A stretch of DNA of 64,000 nt from Sphingobacterium gobiense (GTDB lineage: Bacteria > Bacteroidota > Bacteroidia > Sphingobacteriales > Sphingobacteriaceae): contig NZ_PVBS01000001.1 in assembly GCF_002980575.1 (NCBI RefSeq), positions 434,001-498,000 of the forward strand, read 5' to 3'. Shown piece after piece: positions 19,401 to 26,078 of the stretch. The stretch's first letter is position 1. The number at the start of each line of letters is the position of its first letter. The notes under the pieces were generated by a model. That model saw only the letters and a program-made list of their open reading frames with translations, ran no database searches and was not told where the DNA came from. The position numbers and the translations under genes are program-made.

Positions 19401-19837
19401 TAACGCTGGAAAGCCAGTTCCAGGGCGTTGCGGATGTCGATGTCTATCCGACGGGAAACGTCGCCTTTCCTTTCAACAATGGAGCCAACGTGACATATGA
19501 ATGGGCGAGAGATTCCTGGACGCCCAGCAACCCGAATTCAAAACTGCCGCTCCTGACGACCTATACCGACGCGGGTGAGAACTTTATCAACTCTACTTTT
19601 TGGTTGCAGGATGCATCGTATCTGCGGATGAAAAACATCACGCTAGCCTATCAGATTCCGGACAGCTGGATGTCGCGTTTAGGCATACGGAAATTATCGA
19701 TTTACCTTAGTGGTCAAAATCTATTGACGTTCAGTAAGTTCAGGTTGTGGGATCCAGAGCTTACGACGACCAAAGGGGATCTCTACGAGTATCCTAATTT
19801 AAAGACTTACAGTGCGGGAATCAATCTAAATTTTTAA
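16499..19837 (+). CDS. SusC/RagA-family TonB-linked outer-membrane transporter with STN domain
   Basis: A 1112-residue SusC protein with a signal peptide (to about 40), STN domain (about 42-112), carboxypeptidase-like regulatory domain (about 127-195), signature LEEVVVVGYRSVRRDQVNG, and a plug with AAAIYGSRSSNGVILVTSKK, followed by the barrel that ends in NLNF. It imports an unknown substrate together with the SusD whose start lies eight bases after its stop. The STN domain is the likely signal source for the FecR encoded upstream. Confidence 0.95.
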   Translation: MRRRFSFRRLLDIQARNGYRLAASCLLAAILQLGGQTTAQEINLQKKNYALSDLLERMEEQSGYNFFYNRKHVEDKNVSIGIPRGTVIAILDSVLPPLGLHYERREDAIVISQRRNPAVQPVNQQMLQGRVLDNQGQPLKGVTVRATDGGASTSTDENGSFNLSGSVPMEVSFHMVGYNALTQTLTSEVGQAITLSPSNSELEEVVVVGYRSVRRDQVNGAVSVVKMEEKEKQTITHSSQALYGTSGVWINQAGAKPGRDGATIRIRGVNTLNNANPLVLLDGIEYSLNEIDPADIESITVLKDAAAAIYGSRSSNGVILVTSKKGAAGKTKIDFRAHTGIQEASFLPDVVDDPILYMQMRNRAEANSGKTALSYSQAQIDEYRAGLGTDPSVYPASNWFDIALDRGMLQQYNARVTGGSEQINFTAGAGYMDQKGIFIANDDAKRYSFDIKVSAQATPRLKLNAGFIGNLREFNEVGYGTSTVMSVIMRGLPIMSDYRRGNVYGSTWLYTPGRNNIENPRMEVEQGFTLRDYQETLTNLSLEYKLPLGITYHNTLGYRRIDHFSKDFIPQMYTVDPKTGDMRNFNGSAPRVKDWDSLDKQFTLSHRLVFENQWDGHNVHVMAGQDYQINDGRHFQAYNWGFYDNTLWELNALSDQTNAQATGGSAVSKLASVYGRVAYDYQGKYTLEGSLRYDGSSRFAPGNQWSFFPSASVGWTVNKESFFKSESINFLKLRASVGRLGNQAVGIGVYNSTFNINPSYNYSFGGTTVGGAATAALTDRNIRWESTLSYNAGVDMSLWNKWSITADYFYKRTFDILRAINIASQVGGLTGPTVNLGKVDNRGWEVGSSFTDRKGDLSYSFNGSISYVKNKVVDIGGQQVISGRHIIKEGYGINSYFLYEATGYYQSQQEIDEATAVYGTRSKLKPGYIKYANYNGDNYIDDADKIITGSSIPTWTYGLGLRVGYKSLTLESQFQGVADVDVYPTGNVAFPFNNGANVTYEWARDSWTPSNPNSKLPLLTTYTDAGENFINSTFWLQDASYLRMKNITLAYQIPDSWMSRLGIRKLSIYLSGQNLLTFSKFRLWDPELTTTKGDLYEYPNLKTYSAGINLNF

Positions 19838-19845
19838 CGAAGATC

Positions 19846-21441
19846 ATGAAAAAGAATAAAATAGGAAAGCTTTTACTCTTGGTTGCGACGACGTCTTTCT
19901 TAGGCTCCTGCGACCTGACCGTAACGCCTACCGACAGGTACGACCAAGAAAGCTTCTGGCTGGGAGCTAAGACGGCCCAAGCTGGTCTGGTGGGATGTTA
20001 CTCAGCCCTTTCCAATCAATATCTGTATGGCAATGCCTCGGTACTCTGGGAAGAATCAGCATCGCCGAACGCTTACAACTATGATAATAGGCTTGGATGG
20101 AATAATGTGTCGTTGGGGACACATACTGCAGACATTGCGCTAGTGAACGGCAGGTGGTCTGCGGCATACACGGGTATAGGTCGGTGTAATGCACTGCTGG
20201 ATAATATTGACGGTAATCTGGAGCTTACGCCCTCGCAGATCGCGCAGATGAAGGCGGAGGCACGCTTCCTGCGGGCGCTCTTTTACCATCTACTGATCAG
20301 CTACTATGGAGACGTACCCTTGATTACGGCCGAGGCGGACATTGCGCAGGGCTCCCTGCCGCGTACAAAACGGGAGGAGGTAGCCCAGTTTATTGTCCGT
20401 GAGCTGGACGAGATAGCCCCGGCTTTGCCGATACGTTACCTGGATAACGCAGATTTTGGAAGGCCTACGCGAGGGGCAGCGCTCTCCCTGAAAGCAAAAG
20501 TCCTTCTATTTGAGGCCAGCCCGCTTTTCAATGCGGACGACAGCCGCGAAAAATGGCGGCAGGCGGCTGATGCTGCGAAGAGTGTCATCGATCTTGGTGT
20601 CTACAGCTTATATCCTAACTACCGCACCCTGTTCTCCGCCGCTGCAGAAAACGGTTCGGAATCTATCTTTGATATCCAGTTTAATAACGAGCCTAATCGC
20701 GGCAGCAGTTTCGATGTGACGATCAGACAGTATGGTAATGCCGCACCGCTGCTTGATTTGGTGCAAAGTTACGTTATGGTGGACGGAAAGCCGAAAGAAG
20801 AGTCTGCATACAGCGAGTCGGATACCTATGAAAACCGCGATCCCCGTTTCAAGCAAACCATCGTTTATCCGGGCTCCACATTTTTAGGAGAGATTGTCCG
20901 CAACGACGGAAACAATACCAATTTTAAGGTGGTGCAAACGGGCTTCGCCTTTAAGAAATATAGTATATATGATGCGGGGACGGCGACGACAGCCCAGATA
21001 CAGATTGGAGATAACATGTCGGAGATCAACTATATGGTGTTGCGTTATGCGGATATATTGATGATGTATGCAGAAGCGAAAAACGAACTGGGAGAGCTTT
21101 CAGAGGATGTATGGAACATGACTGTGCGTCCGATACGTCAGCGGGCAGGCTTCTCGCTGCAGAGTGTACTGGACTATCCCGGTAGCAATCCGTCGAAACT
21201 ACGGGAGCTTATACGGTACGAACGCCGCATAGAGTTTGCCGGCGAAGGATACTATTACAACGACGTACGCCGATGGCGTACAGCCGAAAATGTGCTTAGC
21301 GGTACGATCCGTAAACATGATGGCACGCCGATCATAACACGGACGTTTGACGCGGCCCGCGACTACTGGTGGCCCATTTCAACGACACAGATGGAACTGA
21401 ATCCAAATCTTAGACCTAACAACCCCGGCTGGGGACAATAA
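19846..21441 (+). CDS. SusD/RagB-family nutrient-binding lipoprotein
   Basis: A 531-residue surface lipoprotein; lipobox LGSC with Cys22. It contains the SusD N-terminal helices (KAEARFLRALFYHLLISYYG, about 137-156), a middle part AKVLLFEASPLFN, and the C-terminal RagB domain with LRELIRYERRIEFAGEGYYY. It acts as the lid of the SusC encoded just upstream. The next gene, a DUF6528-like lipoprotein, begins ten bases after its stop, so all are probably on one message. Confidence 0.95.
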   Translation: MKKNKIGKLLLLVATTSFLGSCDLTVTPTDRYDQESFWLGAKTAQAGLVGCYSALSNQYLYGNASVLWEESASPNAYNYDNRLGWNNVSLGTHTADIALVNGRWSAAYTGIGRCNALLDNIDGNLELTPSQIAQMKAEARFLRALFYHLLISYYGDVPLITAEADIAQGSLPRTKREEVAQFIVRELDEIAPALPIRYLDNADFGRPTRGAALSLKAKVLLFEASPLFNADDSREKWRQAADAAKSVIDLGVYSLYPNYRTLFSAAAENGSESIFDIQFNNEPNRGSSFDVTIRQYGNAAPLLDLVQSYVMVDGKPKEESAYSESDTYENRDPRFKQTIVYPGSTFLGEIVRNDGNNTNFKVVQTGFAFKKYSIYDAGTATTAQIQIGDNMSEINYMVLRYADILMMYAEAKNELGELSEDVWNMTVRPIRQRAGFSLQSVLDYPGSNPSKLRELIRYERRIEFAGEGYYYNDVRRWRTAENVLSGTIRKHDGTPIITRTFDAARDYWWPISTTQMELNPNLRPNNPGWGQ

Positions 21442-21451
21442 AAATAAAACA

Positions 21452-22465
21452 ATGAAAGTAATACAATATTTTATTTTAAGCTGCATGGTGGTGTTATTAT
21501 CGTGCAAGGAGGACCAGGCACCTATCCTCGATTTCTCGGATCCTTTTGGTGATAGCTCGGACGAAAATGTGCCTGTGCCCGGACTATGGGAGAGTGAACG
21601 TCCTATTCTGATCAGTGAACAATCGGAGAGCCAGGTGCTGATCATCGATTCGCCAAGTAGAGGGGAGCTATGGTCGTGGAAGGCTTCGGAAGTGCTAAAC
21701 GCGCCAGAGGCCGCATGGTTCCGGCAGATCGACGAAGCGAAAGCGGTATACAATCGGGAGTATGTGCTGCTGACGGCGTCGAGCGGAGGTGTTGCACTGG
21801 TTCGGATAGCTGACAAGAAGATCATGTTCTATACCAATGCCAAGGGAAATCCGCACTCGGCAGAGGTGCTGCCCGATGGAAACATCGTCGTGTCTTGCAG
21901 TACGACCTCGGATGGTGAGGGGGATGCACTCAAGCTATATAAGGTGGATTCCTTGTCGGCATATGTGCCAAAAGAGGTAAAACGCTATAACCTCACGTTT
22001 GGGCACAACGCCGTTTGGGATCTGAAGCGGGATGTCCTTTGGGCGACAGACGACCAGAACCTCTATACCTATCGCTACAATGGCGACAGCGCTGATCCCG
22101 AACTTATAAAGCAGGAGGTTTTTTACGGCCTGCCGGATAAAAGTCCGCATGACCTGTTCCCTGTATACGGAAAAGATCAGCTTTACCTCTCTACGGCAAC
22201 AGGAATCTTTATTTTCGATATAGCATCGGAAACATTTTCCCCACACCCGTATGCTAAAGCTAACATCAAGTCAATTTCTGACGGACCGCAGGGTTTTGGC
22301 ACGCTGGTCATTGAGCCTAACATGTCTTACTGGACAGACAGGCTGACGAATATCCGCGGAGTCAGCGTTTTTTTCAAACCGGGGTATAAAATGTATAAGG
22401 CACGGTGGTTCATAGATAATCCCTTCAGCTATCCTAAAAATCATCCCTATGTTCAATCAAATTAA
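21452..22465 (+). CDS. DUF6528-like surface lipoprotein, probable beta-propeller
   Basis: A 337-residue lipoprotein with a signal peptide ending at Cys18 (VVLLSC). The body has repeated short strands of beta-propeller character (for example SQVLIIDSPSRGELWSWKA, HNAVWDLKRDVLWATDDQNL and LYLSTATGIFIFDIASETF), which fits the DUF6528 group found in some Bacteroidota SusCD loci. No catalytic motif is recognised. It is translationally close to susD (ten-base gap) and is followed 55 bases later by another lipoprotein gene, so it is probably a surface accessory protein of this transporter, perhaps for ligand binding. The family name is a by-eye assignment; the lipoprotein nature is clear. Confidence 0.75.
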   Translation: MKVIQYFILSCMVVLLSCKEDQAPILDFSDPFGDSSDENVPVPGLWESERPILISEQSESQVLIIDSPSRGELWSWKASEVLNAPEAAWFRQIDEAKAVYNREYVLLTASSGGVALVRIADKKIMFYTNAKGNPHSAEVLPDGNIVVSCSTTSDGEGDALKLYKVDSLSAYVPKEVKRYNLTFGHNAVWDLKRDVLWATDDQNLYTYRYNGDSADPELIKQEVFYGLPDKSPHDLFPVYGKDQLYLSTATGIFIFDIASETFSPHPYAKANIKSISDGPQGFGTLVIEPNMSYWTDRLTNIRGVSVFFKPGYKMYKARWFIDNPFSYPKNHPYVQSN

Positions 22466-22520
22466 GGCGCTAAGAGCCGAAAATTTATTCATGTATTGAT
22501 GCTTAAAATAACTTATTAAA

Positions 22521-23720
22521 ATGGCAAAAAACATTTTTTTATATCTGCTGCTATCGACACTTTTAGTTGGCGCATGCCAGCGTGCTGACGATCCGCAGCC
22601 CTGGCAACCAGACTTTATCATGACGAACCTTCCCGCAACATTGTCTATAGAGGGTGGTGTCGAGTTTGAGTTGTACATCGCCGACGCAGAGCCCGGCGTG
22701 CAGTACTTTTGGACGATGCCACAAGCACTGGAAATCGTCGACGGCCAACAGACAAATCGGATCGTCGTACGGGGAAGCGCTGAGGGCGGCGTTATTCCGG
22801 CAAAATCTATCGGCGTACAGGGCGAGCGTAATGGGGAAAAGAGCTTTACACGCTGGTTCTACAAAGAGATCACGCTCCTTGCACCGCCACCGTCACTGGA
22901 GAACTACCGGACAAAGCGCTACGGTAGCAAGACCTGGATGATCGAAAACCTCAATGAGAAGGGCGCAGACGGCAACCTCGGATGGGACTACAATAACGAT
23001 AATGGAAAGGCGTCGATCTACGGCAGGTTGTATACCTGGCATGAAGCGATGACCGGTATACCTAAAGCTACGGAAGCTGACAATCCTTTTACTTGGGGAG
23101 CGAGCGGCATTGACGATGCGGGCAACGCTTACATTCTCGATGGCACAAGTGCAAACGCGTTTAACATACAGGTTCAGGGAGGCTGTCCGACGGGATGGCA
23201 TGTGCCCAATGTCAATGACTGGTACGACCTGTTGGTCGCTCTTAAGACCGAATATGTGATACCGGGTAATACATTGGCGGATATCGGGTCAACCAAAGAT
23301 GGCTATACCATCGGCTGGGGCCGTGAAATAGGTGTGGTCAACTCGATCACCCTGACGAACTGGGGGATTGTCGCACCGTACCTGAAGGGTAGCAGCCCCG
23401 TGAGCAGCGGCGGACTGTGGCAGGGAGGAACGACGTTTTATTACGGGGGTAATGCCAACTTCCCTGGCGGAGACTATCCACTATATAAAGAGTTAAGCCG
23501 TGAGATAGATTTCAACATACTGCCTGCCGGCAGATGGAACGAGGGTTCCAAGATCTTTCAACAGGAAGGGGTTTACTCTTATCACTGGGTCGCGTTTTTA
23601 ACGACGGCGGGGACACATAATCCACTTCGCGTTACGGTAGGATCGGGCAACGCGAATTTCTCGAACGGCGCCGAAACTGCCGCAAATGGATATTCGTTGC
23701 GTTGTGTAGCAAACTACTAG
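22521..23720 (+). CDS. FISUMP-domain lipoprotein
   Basis: A 399-residue lipoprotein (lipobox VGAC, Cys19). The N-terminal region (about 30-120) looks like a PKD-type immunoglobulin fold. The rest matches the Fibrobacter succinogenes major paralogous domain: TWMIENLNEKGADGNLGWDY, YGRLYTWHEAM, CPTGWHVPNVNDWYDLL, and the terminal YSLRCVANY. The domain is common on secreted and surface proteins of Bacteroidota and Fibrobacteres, but its function is not known. The gene is the last of the third cassette and is followed by a strong terminator, so it is probably co-regulated with the SusCD pair. Confidence 0.88.
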   Translation: MAKNIFLYLLLSTLLVGACQRADDPQPWQPDFIMTNLPATLSIEGGVEFELYIADAEPGVQYFWTMPQALEIVDGQQTNRIVVRGSAEGGVIPAKSIGVQGERNGEKSFTRWFYKEITLLAPPPSLENYRTKRYGSKTWMIENLNEKGADGNLGWDYNNDNGKASIYGRLYTWHEAMTGIPKATEADNPFTWGASGIDDAGNAYILDGTSANAFNIQVQGGCPTGWHVPNVNDWYDLLVALKTEYVIPGNTLADIGSTKDGYTIGWGREIGVVNSITLTNWGIVAPYLKGSSPVSSGGLWQGGTTFYYGGNANFPGGDYPLYKELSREIDFNILPAGRWNEGSKIFQQEGVYSYHWVAFLTTAGTHNPLRVTVGSGNANFSNGAETAANGYSLRCVANY

Positions 23721-23736
23721 CGGTTAGGATATTGAG

Positions 23737-23767
23737 ATCGGCTTGGAATTTCCAAGCCGATTTTTTT
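23737..23767 (+). terminator. Strong intrinsic terminator closing the third cassette
   Basis: Arms ATCGGCTTGGAA (23737-23748) and TTCCAAGCCGAT (23750-23761) are perfectly complementary, followed by a run of seven T (23761-23767). It lies 16 bases after the FISUMP lipoprotein stop. Confidence 0.92.
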
Positions 23768-23899
23768 ATTTCCTTAATGTTATGGCTTTATACTTTACAC
23801 CTTCATAGGGTGTAGAAACCATCGAAAAGTTTTGGGTATAAGTTTTTTAGGTCCAAATGATTTTAAAACCCTAAGCTCCATGCTTGTTTAATCTTCACC

Positions 23900-24673
23900 C
23901 TACTCCTTGACCTCGTCTTTCAATTTTTGCAACGCTGTTTTTTCCGTCCGGATGTTAAGAAACTCCACAAGAACAGAGAAAGCCATGGCAAAATAGATAT
24001 AGCCTTTGGGAATGTGCTGGTCAAACGCCTCAGCGGTTAACGAAACACCGATAAGTAACAGGAAGGCCAATGCAAGCATTTTGACTGATGGATAATCATT
24101 AACAAATCGGGAGATGGTTGAGGCAGAAAGGAGCATAATCCCGACTGCGACGATGACCGCTGCTATCATAACGCCTATTTGATCTACCATTCCAACGGCT
24201 GTGATGACCGAATCAAGTGAGAAAACTAAATCGAGAATGATAATCTGTATAATGACGCTCCGGAAGGTGAGGGGTCTATTTCGGTTGCTAGCTGTCTCTA
24301 CATGTCCTTCGACCTTATGATGGATCTCTGTGGTTGCTTTATAAATAAGGAATAAGCCACCAATAAATAAGATCAGGTCTCGACCAGATAAGGTTAGGTA
24401 TCGATACCATGAAGGATTTTCTATATTAAATGTATCTCCTAGATTGAGGAAAGGCTCGGTCAGACCCATAATCCATTTAATAGAAAATAATAAACCGAGT
24501 CGCATAACCAAGGCTAGCAACAAACCAAGTTGCCTGGCTTTCTTTTGTTGTTCTAGCGGAAGCTTACCACTCTGTATAGAGATAAATACGATATTGTCGA
24601 TTCCGAGCACAATTTCTAGGAGCGTTAGCGTTAAAAAGGAAATCCAGATTTGGGGATCGGTGATCCATTCCAT
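23900..24673 (-). CDS. TerC-family integral membrane protein
   Basis: A 257-residue protein with about seven membrane segments. The first segment has LEIVLGIDNIVFISIQSGKL with the conserved acidic residue, and a matching segment IIQIIILDLVFSLDSVITAVGM lies near the middle, as is typical of the TerC family. Members are linked to tellurite resistance and to metal (notably manganese) export or metalation of exported proteins. It stands alone on the minus strand between the terminator at 23767 and the alcohol dehydrogenase gene. Confidence 0.92.
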   Translation of the reverse strand: MEWITDPQIWISFLTLTLLEIVLGIDNIVFISIQSGKLPLEQQKKARQLGLLLALVMRLGLLFSIKWIMGLTEPFLNLGDTFNIENPSWYRYLTLSGRDLILFIGGLFLIYKATTEIHHKVEGHVETASNRNRPLTFRSVIIQIIILDLVFSLDSVITAVGMVDQIGVMIAAVIVAVGIMLLSASTISRFVNDYPSVKMLALAFLLLIGVSLTAEAFDQHIPKGYIYFAMAFSVLVEFLNIRTEKTALQKLKDEVKE

Positions 24674-24836
24674 AATAGATGATTTTAGTTCTTAAAGTAA
24701 TACACCGAATGTGCTAAAAATGTTTAATTGCGGATACAAATCTTTTCGATCTATACTGCATAAAATATTCGTGTACAGACACCGTAGGTATGGCGCTATT
24801 CTCAGTTTCGTCCTTTACATAGATCTTTTTAGTATG

Positions 24837-26000
24837 CTAATAACTCATTTGTACGATTTCGTATACATCATCTGGTGTCAGGGATTTGTACTCACCAATG
24901 CCGGTCAAGTTTCTGTTGATGAAAGTCTGTTTGATACGTGCTGCGGTATCTTGGTAATCCGTTACGTAATCGGAAAGCTTGGTGGCAATATCCATGCTAT
25001 GGAAGAAGTGTTCCATCTGCGCAATTCCTGCCTTAGCTTTTTCTTCAACCGTACCTTCGGTGACTCCCCATACACGTTCTGCATATTGCGCCAACTTTTC
25101 TTTTTTAGCCTCAAAATTATAACGGTAATGGGATGGAGTAATAATCGCCAGGGTACGTGCATGGTCTATGCCATAATAGGCTGTGAGCTCATGCCCCATA
25201 GCGTGTATTGCCCAGTCGGTTATTACCCCTTTTTGAATGAGACCGTTGAGCGCCATGGTACAGCACCACATAAAGTTCGCCGCGGCACCGTAATCAAATT
25301 CCGGTGTCATTAGTTTGGAGGCTGTTTCCTGCAGGCTGATCAGAATACTTTCGGCGATCCGTTCTTGCAGATCGGCAGCCGAAGGTGCGGTGATGTATTG
25401 CTCCAGCACGTGTGTATACGCATCGGTGATACCATTGATGATTTGCCTTCTGGGGATTGAGCGTACAACTTCGGGATCCAATATCGAAAACTGCGGAAAT
25501 ACCCCCGGGCCGCCAGCAGCCAACTTTTCGTTTGTTTCTTTTCTGGATACCACATATCCCGAGTTCATCTCGGAACCGGTGGCTGGTAGCGTCAGGATAG
25601 TTCCGAAAGGCATGCCTTGATCTTCCTCTGTGCGGATCCGAAGTTTCAGGATATCCCAAGGGTCTCCTTGGTAACCTACTGCAGCGGAGAGAAATTTGAC
25701 GCCATCGATCACAGATCCGCCGCCAACGGCCAAAAGATAGGTTACTTTCTTCTCTTTGATAAGGGCCAAGGCCTGTAGCAGTATGTCATATTCTGGATTG
25801 GCAGGAACACCCCCGAATTCATAAACTGTATGCTTATGCAGCGCGTTCTTAACTTGCTCGTAAATGCCATTTTGCTTAATGCTCCCACTGCCGTATACCA
25901 TCAATACGATGGCATCCTGTGGGATTTCGAGCGCGACTTTAGGTATCTGGCCCTGGCCGAAAAGTATTTTTGTTGGGTTCTTATATTCGAAATTGATCAT
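24837..26000 (-). CDS. yqhD: Iron-containing alcohol dehydrogenase, YqhD type
   Basis: A 387-residue cytoplasmic group III alcohol dehydrogenase with the same length as E. coli YqhD. It has the NAD(P)-binding GGGSVID motif (93-99), the YGSGS loop (36-40), and metal ligands in register with E. coli YqhD: Asp193, His197, His266 and His280 (DAYTH, WAIHAMGHE, GIDHA). YqhD is an NADPH-dependent reductase for short-chain and peroxidation-derived aldehydes. A candidate -7 element TAATTTTG lies on the minus strand at 26023-26030. The long open frame on the opposite strand (24711-25313) is only a shadow of this gene. Confidence 0.9.
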   Translation of the reverse strand: MINFEYKNPTKILFGQGQIPKVALEIPQDAIVLMVYGSGSIKQNGIYEQVKNALHKHTVYEFGGVPANPEYDILLQALALIKEKKVTYLLAVGGGSVIDGVKFLSAAVGYQGDPWDILKLRIRTEEDQGMPFGTILTLPATGSEMNSGYVVSRKETNEKLAAGGPGVFPQFSILDPEVVRSIPRRQIINGITDAYTHVLEQYITAPSAADLQERIAESILISLQETASKLMTPEFDYGAAANFMWCCTMALNGLIQKGVITDWAIHAMGHELTAYYGIDHARTLAIITPSHYRYNFEAKKEKLAQYAERVWGVTEGTVEEKAKAGIAQMEHFFHSMDIATKLSDYVTDYQDTAARIKQTFINRNLTGIGEYKSLTPDDVYEIVQMSY

Positions 26001-26022
26001 GTTTCTTACGTAGTTTATGGTA

Positions 26023-26030
26023 CAAAATTA
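26023..26030 (-). promoter_or_regulatory. Candidate -7 element for the yqhD-like gene
   Basis: Read on the minus strand, the bases are TAATTTTG, an exact TAnnTTTG match, 23 bases upstream of the ATG at 26000. No good -33 TTG was found. Confidence 0.4.
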
Positions 26031-26078
26031 AAGAACAAAATACTTCTCCGTGTTGTTTTAATGTCAATTCCGAAACGT

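Noticed and set aside
24711..25313. A 200-codon plus-strand open frame
   Set aside because: It lies antisense to the YqhD-like gene, has no family similarity, is rich in Cys/Phe/Tyr as expected of an antisense frame, and its start is in the AT-rich promoter area.
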